Assembly (NCBI GenBank): GCA_964016885.1
Contig: OZ024759.1
Coordinates: forward strand, 1,005,001 to 1,069,000
From: Eledone cirrhosa
Taxonomy: Eukaryota > Mollusca > Cephalopoda > Octopoda > Eledonidae
Length of the DNA: 64,000 nt
Reading direction: 5' to 3'
In this document: piece after piece, positions 1 through 13,205 of the stretch
How the letters are laid out: every line of letters starts with the position of its first letter
How positions within the stretch are numbered: the first letter of the stretch is position 1
The notes under the pieces: model-generated
Database searches by the model: none
The model's input: the letters and a program-made list of their open reading frames with translations, nothing else
Told to the model about the DNA's origin: nothing
Translations under genes and position numbers: made by a program

Positions 1-880
1 ATATTAGTAACATGACAAAGTCTATATTAGTAACATGACGGTCTATATTAGTAACATGACAGTCTATATTAGTAGCATGACAAAGTCTATATTAGTAACA
101 TGACACAGTCTATATTAGTAACATGACACAGTCTATATTAGTAACATGACACAGTCTATATTAGTAACATGACAAAGTCTATATTAGTAGCATGACAAAG
201 TCTATATTAGTAACATGACACAGTCTATATTAGTAACATGACACAGTCTATATTAGTAACATGACACAGTCTATATTAGTAACATGACAAAGTCTATATT
301 AGTAACATGACACAGTCTATATTAGTAACATGACAAAGTCTATATTAGTAACATGACAGTCTATATTAGTAACATGACAGTCTATATTAGTAGCATGACA
401 AAGTCTATATTAGTAACATGACAAAGTCTATATTAGTAACATGACACAGTCTATATTAGTAACATGACACAGTCTATATTAGTAACATGACAGTCTATAT
501 TAGTAGCATGACAAAGTCTATATTAGTAACATGACACAGTCTATATTAGTAACATGACAAAGTCTATATTAGTAACATGACAGTCTATATTAGTAACATG
601 ACACAGTCTATATTAGTAACATGACACAGTCTATATTAGTAACATGACAAAGTCTATATTAGTAACATGACAAAGTCTATATTAGTAACATGACAGTCTA
701 TATTAGTAACATGACAAAGTCTATATTAGTAACATGACACAGTCTATATTAGTAACATGACAAAGTCTCTATTAATAACATGACAAAGTCTATATTAGTA
801 ACATGACAGTCTATATTAGTAACATGACAAAGTCTCTATTAGTAACATGGCAAAGTCTATATTAGTAACATGACAGTCTA
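1..880 (+). repeat. Array segment copied at 7.93-8.81 kb (offset 7,934)
   Basis: The order of variant units here is repeated at about 7,935-8,814. Two tags show the offset: the GACGGTC unit near 37 recurs near 7,971, and the rare CTCTATTAAT unit at 767 recurs at 8,701, both 7,934 bp away. The match fails near 880 and 8,814, where the following tails differ. Boundaries are approximate because both flanks are the same satellite. Confidence 0.85.
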
Positions 881-899
881 TATTAGTAACATGACAAAG

Positions 900-2905
900 T
901 CTATATTAGTAACATGACAGTCTATATTGTAACATGACACAGTCTGTATTAGTAACATGACACAGTCTATATTAGTAACATGACAGTCTATATTAGTAAC
1001 ATGACAAAGTCTATATTAGTAACATGACAAAGTCTATATTAGTAACATGACACAGTCTATATTAGTAGCATGACACAGTCTATATTAGTAACATGACAAA
1101 GTCTATATTAGTAACATGACACAGTCTATATTAGTAACATGACAAAGTCTATATTAGTAACATGACACAGTCTATATTAGTAACATGACAGTCTATATTA
1201 GTAACATGACAAAGTCTATATTAGTAACATGACAGTCTATATTAGTAACATGACAAAGTCTATATTAGTAGCATGACAAAGTCTATATTAGTAACATGAC
1301 ACAGTCTATATTAGTAACGTGACAATCTATATTAGTAACATGACACAGTCTATATTAGTAACATGACAAAGTCTATATTAGTAGCATGACAAAGTCTATA
1401 TTAGTAACATGACAGTCTATATTAGTAGCATGACAAAGTCTATATTAGTAGCATGACAAGGTCTATATTAGTAGCATGACACAGTCTATATTAGTAACAT
1501 GACACAGTCTATATTAGTAACATGACACAGTCTATATTAGTAACATGACAAAGTCTATATTAGTAGCATGACAAAGTCTATATTAGCAACATGACAAAGT
1601 CTATATTAGTAACATAACACAGTCTATATTATTAACATGACAAAGTCTATATTAGTAACATGACAAAGTCTATATTAGTAACATGACACAGTCTATATTA
1701 GTAACATGACAAAGTCTATATTAGTAACATGACACTGTCTATATTAGTTACTTGACAAAGTCTATATTAGTAACATGACACAGTCTATATTAGTAACATG
1801 ACACAGTCTATATTAGTAACATGACAAAGTCTATATTAGTAGCATGACAAAGTCTATATTAGTAACATGACAAAGTTTATATTAGTAACATGACACAGTC
1901 TATATTAGTAACATGACAAAGTCTATATTAGTAACATGACACAGTCTATAATAGTAACATGACAAAGTCTATATTAGTAACATGACAGTCTATATTAGTA
2001 ACATGACAGTCTATATTAGTAGCATGACAAAGTCTATATTAGTAACATGACAAAGTCTATATTAGTAACATGACACAGTCTATATTAGTAACATGACAGT
2101 CTATATTAGTAACATGACACATTCTATATTAGTAACATGACAAAGTCTATATTAGTAGCATGACACAGTCTATATTAGTAACATGACAGTTTATATTAGA
2201 AACATGACAAAGTCTATATTAGTAGCATGACAAAGTCTACATTAGTAGCATGACACAGTCTATATTAGTAACATGACACAGTCTATATTGGTAACATGAC
2301 AAAGTCTATATTAGTAGCATGACACAGTCTATATTAGTAACATGACACAGTCTATATTAGTAACATGACAGTCTATATTAGTAACATGACAAAGTCTATA
2401 TTAGTAGCATGACAAAGTCTATATTAGTAACATGATACAGTCTATATTAGTAACATGACAATCTATATTAGTAACATGACACAGTCTATATTAGTAACAT
2501 GACAAAGTCTATATTAGTAGCATCACAAAGTCTATATTAGTAACATGACAGTCTATATTAGTAACATGACAAAGTCTATATTAGTAGCATGACAAAGTCT
2601 ATATTAGTAGCATGACACAGTCTATATTAGTAACATGACACAGTCTATATTAGTAACATGACACAGTCTATATTAGTAACATGACAAAGTCTATATTAGC
2701 AGCATGACAAAGTCTATATTAGTAACATGACAAAGTCTATATTAGTAACATGACACAGTCTATATTAGTAACATGACAAAGTCTATATTAGTAACATGAC
2801 AAAGTCTATATTAGTAACATGACACAGTCTATATTAGTAACATGACAAAGTCTATATTAGTAACATGACACTGTCTATATTAGTAACTTGACAAAGTCTG
2901 TATTA
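900..2905 (+). repeat. Older diverged copy of the 4.58-6.45 kb segment
   Basis: Tags shared with 4,580-6,450 give offsets that drift: the ATTGTAAC unit 929 to 4,608 (3,679), AACGTGAC 1,319 to 5,046 (3,727), TAGCAAC 1,587 to 5,155 (3,568), GTTACTTGAC 1,747 to 5,315 (3,568), TAGCAGC 2,700 to 6,245 (3,545) and ACTTGAC 2,886 to 6,431 (3,545). The steps reflect gain or loss of whole units: the 159-bp step equals six 23-bp plus one 21-bp units, and the 23-bp step is one unit. This pair is therefore older than the pairs with constant offsets. Confidence 0.8.
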
Positions 2906-3639
2906 GTAACATGACACAGTCTATATTAGTAACATGACACAGTCTATATTAGTAACATGACAAAGTCTATATTAGTAGCATGACAATGTCTATATTAGTA
3001 ACATGACAAAGTCTATATTAGTAACATGACACAGTCTATATTAGTAACATGACAAAGTCTATATTAGTAACATGACACAGTCTATATTAGTAACATGACA
3101 AAGTCTATATTAGTAACATGACAGTCTATATTAGTAACATGACAGTCTATATTAGTAGCATGACAAAGTCTATATTAGTAACATGACAAAGTCTATATTA
3201 GTAACATGACACAGTCTATATTAGTAACATGACACAGTCTATATTAGTAACATGACAGTCTATATTAGTAGCATGACAATGTCTATATTATTAACATGAC
3301 ACAGTCTATATTAGTAACAAGACATAGTCTATATTACTAACATGACATAGTCTATATTAGTAACATGACAAAGTCTATATTAGTAACATGACAAAGTCTA
3401 TATTAGTAACATGACTAAGTCTATATTAGTAACATGACACAGTCTATATTAGTAACATGACAGTCTATATTAGTAGCATGACAAAGTCTATATTAGTAAC
3501 ATGACAAAGTCTATATTAGTAACATGACACAGTCTATATTAGTAACATGACACAGTGTATATTAGTAACATGACAGTGTATATTAGTAACCTGACAAAGT
3601 CTATATTAGTAACATGGCAAAGTCTATGTTAGTAACATG

Positions 3640-4000
3640 ACAAAGTCTATATTAGTAACATGACACAGTCTATATTAGTAACATGACAAAGTCTATATTA
3701 GTAACATGACAAAGTCTATATTAGTAACATGACACAGTGTATATTAGTAATATGACAGTCTATATTAGTAGCATGACAAAGTCTATATTAGTAACATGAC
3801 AAAGTCTATATTAGTAACATGACACAGTCTATATTAGTAACATGACACAGTCTATATTAGTAACATGACACAGTCTATATTAGTAACATGACAAAGTCTA
3901 TATTAGTAACATGGCAAAGTTATATTAGTAACATGACAAAGTCTATATTAGTAACATGACAAGGTCTATATTAGTAACATGACAAATTCTCTATTAGTAA
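3640..4000 (+). repeat. Local repeat, first copy (offset 524)
   Basis: The unit pair with GTGTATATTAG and AATATGAC, followed by the 22-bp AAAGTTATATT unit, occurs here and again 524 bp later (TATGAC at 3,751 and 4,275; GGCAAAG at 3,913 and 4,437). The two copies differ at the end: AAATTCT near 3,984 against AAAGTCT in the second. Confidence 0.85.
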
Positions 4001-4164
4001 CATGACAGTCTATATTAGTAACATGCCAAAGTCTATATTAGTAGCATGACAAAGTCTATATTAGTAGCATGACACAGTCTATATTAGTAACATGACACAG
4101 TCTATATTAGTAACATGACACAGTCTATATTTGTAGCATGACAAAGTCTATATTAGTAACATGA

Positions 4165-4525
4165 CAAAGTCTATATTAGTAACATGACACAGTCTATATT
4201 AGTAACATGACAAAGTCTATATTAGTAACATGACAAAGTCTATATTAGTAACATGACACAGTGTATATTAGTAATATGACAGTCTATATTAGTAGCATGA
4301 CAAAGTCTATATTAGTAACATGACAAAGTCTATATTAGTAACATGACACAGTCTATATTAGTAACATGACACAGTCTATATTAGTAACATGACACAGTCT
4401 ATATTAGTAACATGACAAAGTCTATATTAGTAACATGGCAAAGTTATATTAGTAACATGACAAAGTCTATATTAGTAACATGACAAGGTCTATATTAGTA
4501 ACATGACAAAGTCTCTATTAGTAAC
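4165..4525 (+). repeat. Local repeat, second copy (offset 524)
   Basis: This is the second copy of 3,640-4,000. Between the copies lies a string containing ATGCCAAAG, two TAGC units and the TTTGTAGC variant, a combination that recurs many times to the right (for example near 6,790-6,905, 12,730-12,842 and 14,100-14,215). Confidence 0.85.
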
Positions 4526-4579
4526 ATGACAAAGTCTATATTAGTAACATGACAGTCTATATTAGTAACATGACAAAGT

Positions 4580-6450
4580 CTATATTAGTAACATGACAGT
4601 CTATATTGTAACATGACACAGTCTATATTAGTAACATGACACAGTCTATATTAGTAACATGACAGTCTATATTAGTAACATGACAAAGTCTATATTAGTA
4701 ACATGACAAAGTCTATATTAGTAACATGACAAAGTCTATATTAGTAGCATGACACAGTCTATATTAGTAACATGACAAAGTCTATATTAGTAATATGACA
4801 CAGTCTATATTAGTAACATGACAAAGTCTATATTAGTAACATGACACAGTCTATATTAGTAACATGACATAGTCTATATTAGTAACATGACAAAGTCTAT
4901 ATTAGTAGAATGACACAGTCTATATTAGTAACATGACACAGTCTATATTAGTAACATGACAGTCTATATTAGTAACATGACAAAGTCTATATTAGTAGCA
5001 TGACAAAGTCTATATTAGTAACATGACACAGTCTATATTAGTAACGTGACAATCTATATTAGTAACATGACACAGTCTATATTAGTAACATGACACAGAC
5101 TATATTAGTAACATGACAAAGTCTATATTAGTAGCATGACAAAGTCTATATTAGCAACATGACAAAGTCTATATTAGTAACATAACACAGTCTATATTAG
5201 TAACATGACAAAGTCTATATTAGTAACATGACAACGTCTATATTAGTAACATGACACAGTCTATATTAGTAACATGACAAAGTCTATATTAGTAACATGA
5301 CACTGTCTCTATTAGTTACTTGACAAAGTCTATATTAGTAACATGACACAGTCTATATTAGTAACATAACAAAGTCTATATTAGTAGCATGACAAAGTCT
5401 ATATTAGTAACATGACAAATTTTATATTAGTAACATGACACAGTCTATATTAGTAACATGACAAAGTCTATATTAGTAACATGACACAGTCTATAATAGT
5501 AACATGACAAAGTCTATATTAGTAACATGACAGTCTATATTAGTAACATGACAGTCTATATTAGTAGCATGACAAAGTCTATATTAGTAACATGACAAAG
5601 TCTATATTAGTAACATGACACAGTCTATATTAGTAACATGACAGTCTATATTAGTAACATGACACATTCTATATTAGTAACATGACAAAGTCTATATTAG
5701 TAGCATGACAAAGTCTATATTAGTAACATGACAGTTTATATTAGTAACATGACAAAGTCTATATTAGTAGCATGACAAAGTCTACATTAGTAGCATGACA
5801 CAGTCTATATTAGTAACATGACACAGTCTATATTAGTAACATGACAAAGTCTATATTAGTAGCATGACACAGTCTATATTAGTAACATGACACAGTCTAT
5901 ATTAGTAACATGACAGTCTATATTAGTAACATGACAAAGTCTATATTAGTAGCATGACAAAGTCTATATTAGTAACATGATACAGTCTATATTAGTAACA
6001 TGACAATCTATATTAGTAACATGACACAGTCTATATTAGTAACATGACAAAGTCTATATTAGTAGCATCACAAAGTCTATATTAGTAACATGACAGTCTA
6101 TATTAGTAACATGACAAAGTCTATATTAGTAGCATGACAAAGTCTATATTAGTAGCATGACACAGTCTATATTAGTAACATGACACAGTCTATATTAGTA
6201 ACATGACACAGTCTATATTAGTAACATGACAAAGTCTATATTAGCAGCATGACAAAGTCTATATTAGTAACATGACAAAGTCTATATTAGTAACATGACA
6301 CAGTCTATATTAGTAACATGACAAAGTCTATATTAGTAACATGACAAAGTCTATATTAGTAACATGACACAGTCTATATTAGTAACATGACAAAGTCTAT
6401 ATTAGTAACATGACACTGTCTATATTAGTAACTTGACAAAGTCTGTATTA
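4580..6450 (+). repeat. Partner of the 0.9-2.9 kb segment
   Basis: This carries the same tag order as 900-2,905 with several whole-unit gains and losses. It lies wholly inside the 2.9-7.27 kb block, so its content appears a further time at about 10.52-12.39 kb, and in pieces at 23-27 kb. The AACGTGAC tag shows the chain: 1,319, 5,046, 10,985, 23,525 and 25,959. Confidence 0.8.
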
Positions 6451-7654
6451 GTAACATGACACAGTCTATATTAGTAACATGACAGTCTATATTAGTAGCA
6501 TGACAAAGTCTATATTAGTAACATGACAAAGTCTATATTAGTAACATGACACAGTCTATATTAGTAACATGACACAGTGTATATTAGTAACATGACAGTG
6601 TATATTAGTAACATGACAAAGTCTATATTAGTAACATGGCAAAGTCTATGTTAGTAACATGACAAAGTCTATATTAGTAACATGACAGTCTATATTAGTA
6701 ACATGACACATTCTATATTAGTAACATGACAAAGTCTATATTAGTAGCATGACAAAGTCTATATTAGTAACATGACAGTCTATATTAGTAACATGCCAAA
6801 GTCTATATTAGTAGCATGACAAAGTCTATATTAGTAGCATGACACAGTCTATATTAGTAACATGACACAGTCTATATTAGTAACATGACACAGTCTATAT
6901 TTGTAGCATGACAAAGTCTATATTAGTAACATGACAAAGTCTATATTAGTAACATGACACAGTCTATATTAGTAACATGACAAAGTCTATATTAGTAACA
7001 TGACAAAGTCTATATTAGTAACATGACACAGTGTATATTAGTAATATGACAGTCTATATTAGTAGCATGACAAAGTCTATATTAGTAACATGACAAAGTC
7101 TATATTAGTAACATGACACAGTCTATATTAGTAACATGACACAGTCTATATTAGTAACATGACAAGGTCTATATTAGTAACATGGCAAAGTCTATATTAG
7201 TAACATGACAAAGTCTATATTAGTAACATGACAAGGTCTATATTAGTAACATGACACAGTCTATATTAGTAACATGACACAGTCTATATTAGTAACATGA
7301 CACAGTCTATATTTGTAACATGACAAAGTCTATATTAGTAACATGGCAAAGTTATATTAGTAACATGACAAAGTCTATATTAGTAACATGACAAGGTCTA
7401 TATTAGTAACATGACAAAGTCTCTATCAGTAACATGACAGTCTATATTAGTAACATGCCAAAGTCTATATTAGTAGCATGACAAAGTCTCTATTAGTAAC
7501 ATGACAAAGTCTATATTAGTAACATGACAGTCTATATTAGTAACATGACAAAGTCTATATTAGTAACATGACAGTCTATATTGTAACATGACACAGTCTA
7601 TATTAGTAACATGACACAGTTTATATTAGTAACATGACATAGTCTATATTAGTA

Positions 7655-8240
7655 ACATGACAAAGTCTATATTAGTAACATGACAGTCTATATTGTAACA
7701 TGACACAGTCTATATTAGTAACATGACACAGTCTATATTAGTAACATGACAGTCTATATTAGTAACATGACAAAGTCTATATTAGTAACATGACAAAGTC
7801 TATATTAGTAACATGACAAAGTCTATATTAGTAACATGACAAAGTCTATATTAGTAACATGACAGTCTATATTGTAACATGACACAGTCTCTATTAGTAA
7901 CATGACACAGTCTATATTAGTAACATGACAGTCTATATTAGTAACATGACAAAGTCTATATTAGTAACATGACGGTCTATATTAGTAACATGACAGTCTA
8001 TATTAGTAGCATGACAAAGTCTATATTAGTAACATGACACAGTCTATATTAGTAACATGACACAGTCTATATTAGTAACATGACACAGTCTATATTAGTA
8101 ACATGACAAAGTCTATATTAGTAGCATGACAAAGTCTATATTAGTAACATGACACAGTCTATATTAGTAACATGACACAGTCTATATTAGTAACATGACA
8201 CAGTCTATATTAGTAACATGACAAAGTCTATATTAGTAAC
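7655..8240 (+). repeat. Segment matched 47.5 kb away at 55.19-55.78 kb
   Basis: Two ATTGTAAC units 179 bp apart (G at 7,695 and 7,874), separated by four AAAG units and followed by a TCTCTATTAG unit and then GACGGTC, occur in the same order at 55,231 and 55,410. The offset is 47,536 bp and the match covers roughly 585 bp. Confidence 0.8.
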
Positions 8241-8815
8241 ATGACACAGTCTATATTAGTAACATGACAAAGTCTATATTAGTAACATGACAGTCTATAT
8301 TAGTAACATGACAGTCTATATTAGTAGCATGACAAAGTCTATATTAGTAACATGACAAAGTCTATATTAGTAACATGACACAGTCTATATTAGTAACATG
8401 ACACAGTCTATATTAGTAACATGACAGTCTATATTAGTAGCATGACAAAGTCTATATTAGTAACATGACACAGTCTATATTAGTAACATGACAAAGTCTA
8501 TATTAGTAACATGACAGTCTATATTAGTAACATGACACAGTCTATATTAGTAACATGACACAGTCTATATTAGTAACATGACAAAGTCTATATTAGTAAC
8601 ATGACAAAGTCTATATTAGTAACATGACAGTCTATATTAGTAACATGACAAAGTCTATATTAGTAACATGACACAGTCTATATTAGTAACATGACAAAGT
8701 CTCTATTAATAACATGACAAAGTCTATATTAGTAACATGACAGTCTATATTAGTAACATGACAAAGACTCTATTAGTAACATGGCAAAGTCTATATTAGT
8801 AACATGACACAGTCT
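7935..8815 (+). repeat. Second copy of the 1-880 segment
   Basis: This segment carries the same string of tails as the window start, including GACGGTC, then a short AG unit, then a TAGC unit, then runs of ACAG units. It stands immediately upstream of the 8.84-kb copy of the 5,939-bp-offset block, so the junction near 8.82 kb joins two segments with different partners further left. Confidence 0.85.
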
Positions 8816-8843
8816 ATATTAGTAACATGACACAGTCTATATT

Positions 8844-11800
8844 AGTAACATGACACAGTCTATATTAGTAACATGACACAGTCTATATTAGTAACATGAC
8901 AAAGTCTATATTAGTAGCATGACAATGTCTATATTAGTAACATGACAAAGTCTATATTAGTAACATGACACAGTCTATATTAGTAACATGACAAAGTCTA
9001 TATTAGTAACATGACACAGTCTATATTAGTAACATGACAAAGTCTATATTAGTAACATGACAGTCTATATTAGTAACATGACAGTCTATATTAGTAGCAT
9101 GACAAAGTCTATATTAGTAACATGACAAAGTCTATATTAGTAACATGACACAGTCTATATTAGTAACATGACACAGTCTATATTAGTAACATGACAGTCT
9201 ATATTAGTAGCATGACAATGTCTATATTATTAACATGACACAGTCTATATTAGTAACAAGACATAGTCTATATTACTAACATGACATAGTCTATATTAGT
9301 AACATGACAAAGTCTATATTAGTAACATGACAAAGTCTATATTAGTAACATGACTAAGTCTATATTAGTAACATGACACAGTCTATATTAGTAACATGAC
9401 AGTCTATATTAGTAGCATGACAAAGTCTATATTAGTAACATGACAAAGTCTATATTAGTAACATGACACAGTCTATATTAGTAACATGACACAGTGTATA
9501 TTAGTAACATGACAGTGTATATTAGTAACCTGACAAAGTCTATATTAGTAACATGGCAAAGTCTATGTTAGTAACATGACAAAGTCTATATTAGTAACAT
9601 GACACAGTCTATATTAGTAACATGACAAAGTCTATATTAGTAACATGACAAAGTCTATATTAGTAACATGACACAGTGTATATTAGTAATATGACAGTCT
9701 ATATTAGTAGCATGACAAAGTCTATATTAGTAACATGACAAAGTCTATATTAGTAACATGACACAGTCTATATTAGTAACATGACACAGTCTATATTAGT
9801 AACATGACACAGTCTATATTAGTAACATGACAAAGTCTATATTAGTAACATGGCAAAGTTATATTAGTAACATGACAAAGTCTATATTAGTAACATGACA
9901 AGGTCTATATTAGTAACATGACAAATTCTCTATTAGTAACATGACAGTCTATATTAGTAACATGCCAAAGTCTATATTAGTAGCATGACAAAGTCTATAT
10001 TAGTAGCATGACACAGTCTATATTAGTAACATGACACAGTCTATATTAGTAACATGACACAGTCTATATTTGTAGCATGACAAAGTCTATATTAGTAACA
10101 TGACAAAGTCTATATTAGTAACATGACACAGTCTATATTAGTAACATGACAAAGTCTATATTAGTAACATGACAAAGTCTATATTAGTAACATGACACAG
10201 TGTATATTAGTAATATGACAGTCTATATTAGTAGCATGACAAAGTCTATATTAGTAACATGACAAAGTCTATATTAGTAACATGACACAGTCTATATTAG
10301 TAACATGACACAGTCTATATTAGTAACATGACACAGTCTATATTAGTAACATGACAAAGTCTATATTAGTAACATGGCAAAGTTATATTAGTAACATGAC
10401 AAAGTCTATATTAGTAACATGACAAGGTCTATATTAGTAACATGACAAAGTCTCTATTAGTAACATGACAAAGTCTATATTAGTAACATGACAGTCTATA
10501 TTAGTAACATGACAAAGTCTATATTAGTAACATGACAGTCTATATTGTAACATGACACAGTCTATATTAGTAACATGACACAGTCTATATTAGTAACATG
10601 ACAGTCTATATTAGTAACATGACAAAGTCTATATTAGTAACATGACAAAGTCTATATTAGTAACATGACAAAGTCTATATTAGTAGCATGACACAGTCTA
10701 TATTAGTAACATGACAAAGTCTATATTAGTAATATGACACAGTCTATATTAGTAACATGACAAAGTCTATATTAGTAACATGACACAGTCTATATTAGTA
10801 ACATGACATAGTCTATATTAGTAACATGACAAAGTCTATATTAGTAGAATGACACAGTCTATATTAGTAACATGACACAGTCTATATTAGTAACATGACA
10901 GTCTATATTAGTAACATGACAAAGTCTATATTAGTAGCATGACAAAGTCTATATTAGTAACATGACACAGTCTATATTAGTAACGTGACAATCTATATTA
11001 GTAACATGACACAGTCTATATTAGTAACATGACACAGACTATATTAGTAACATGACAAAGTCTATATTAGTAGCATGACAAAGTCTATATTAGCAACATG
11101 ACAAAGTCTATATTAGTAACATAACACAGTCTATATTAGTAACATGACAAAGTCTATATTAGTAACATGACAACGTCTATATTAGTAACATGACACAGTC
11201 TATATTAGTAACATGACAAAGTCTATATTAGTAACATGACACTGTCTCTATTAGTTACTTGACAAAGTCTATATTAGTAACATGACACAGTCTATATTAG
11301 TAACATAACAAAGTCTATATTAGTAGCATGACAAAGTCTATATTAGTAACATGACAAAGTTTATATTAGTAACATGACACAGTCTATATTAGTAACATGA
11401 CAAAGTCTATATTAGTAACATGACACAGTCTATAATAGTAACATGACAAAGTCTATATTAGTAACATGACAGTCTATATTAGTAACATGACAGTCTATAT
11501 TAGTAGCATGACAAAGTCTATATTAGTAACATGACAAAGTCTATATTAGTAACATGACACAGTCTATATTAGTAACATGACAGTCTATATTAGTAACATG
11601 ACACATTCTATATTAGTAACATGACAAAGTCTATATTAGTAGCATGACAAAGTCTATATTAGTAACATGACAGTTTATATTAGTAACATGACAAAGTCTA
11701 TATTAGTAGCATGACAAAGTCTACATTAGTAGCATGACACAGTCTATATTAGTAACATGACACAGTCTATATTAGTAACATGACAAAGTCTATATTAGTA

Positions 11801-13205
11801 GCATGACACAGTCTATATTAGTAACATGACACAGTCTATATTAGTAACATGACAGTCTATATTAGTAACATGACAAAGTCTATATTAGTAGCATGACAAA
11901 GTCTATATTAGTAACATGATACAGTCTATATTAGTAACATGACAATCTATATTAGTAACATGACACAGTCTATATTAGTAACATGACAAAGTCTATATTA
12001 GTAGCATCACAAAGTCTATATTAGTAACATGACAGTCTATATTAGTAACATGACAAAGTCTATATTAGTAGCATGACAAAGTCTATATTAGTAGCATGAC
12101 ACAGTCTATATTAGTAACATGACACAGTCTATATTAGTAACATGACACAGTCTATATTAGTAACATGACAAAGTCTATATTAGCAGCATGACAAAGTCTA
12201 TATTAGTAACATGACAAAGTCTATATTAGTAACATGACACAGTCTATATTAGTAACATGACAAAGTCTATATTAGTAACATGACAAAGTCTATATTAGTA
12301 ACATGACACAGTCTATATTAGTAACATGACAAAGTCTATATTAGTAACATGACACTGTCTATATTAGTAACTTGACAAAGTCTGTATTAGTAACATGACA
12401 CAGTCTATATTAGTAACATGACAGTCTATATTAGTAGCATGACAAAGTCTATATTAGTAACATGACAAAGTCTATATTAGTAACATGACACAGTCTATAT
12501 TAGTAACATGACACAGTGTATATTAGTAACATGACAGTGTATATTAGTAACATGACAAAGTCTATATTAGTAACATGGCAAAGTCTATGTTAGTAACATG
12601 ACAAAGTCTATATTAGTAACATGACAGTCTATATTAGTAACATGACACATTCTATATTAGTAACATGACAAAGTCTATATTAGTAGCATGACAAAGTCTA
12701 TATTAGTAACATGACAGTCTATATTAGTAACATGCCAAAGTCTATATTAGTAGCATGACAAAGTCTATATTAGTAGCATGACACAGTCTATATTAGTAAC
12801 ATGACACAGTCTATATTAGTAACATGACACAGTCTATATTTGTAGCATGACAAAGTCTATATTAGTAACATGACAAAGTCTATATTAGTAACATGACACA
12901 GTCTATATTAGTAACATGACAAAGTCTATATTAGTAACATGACAAAGTCTATATTAGTAACATGACACAGTGTATATTAGTAATATGACAGTCTATATTA
13001 GTAGCATGACAAAGTCTATATTAGTAACATGACAAAGTCTATATTAGTAACATGACACAGTCTATATTAGTAACATGACACAGTCTATATTAGTAACATG
13101 ACAAAGTCTATATTAGTAACATGGCAAAGTCTATATTAGTAACATGACAAAGTCTATATTAGTAACATGACAAGGTCTATATTAGTAACATGACACAGTC
13201 TATAT
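8844..13205 (+). repeat. 4.36-kb block, second copy
   Basis: This is the copy of 2,905-7,265. It is not directly adjacent to it; about 1.6 kb (7.27-8.84 kb) lies between and contains the copy of the window start. The right part of this block (from about 11.8 kb) was later used as the start of the 4,009-bp tandem pair, and 10.2-12.4 kb was later copied to 22.7-27.4 kb. Confidence 0.93.

Larger units (their letters stand above)
2905..7265 (+). repeat. 4.36-kb block, first copy (offset 5,939)
   Basis: At least seven independent tags recur exactly 5,939 bp downstream: GACAATG at 2,982, CAAGAC at 3,318, CTATGTT at 3,624, ACAAATTCT at 3,982, GTTACTTGAC at 5,315, CATCAC at 6,066 and ACTTGAC at 6,431. 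The constant offset over more than 4 kb means almost no indels since duplication. Isolated base differences exist, such as AAGG near 7,165 against AAAG in the copy. Homology stops near 7,265. Confidence 0.93.
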
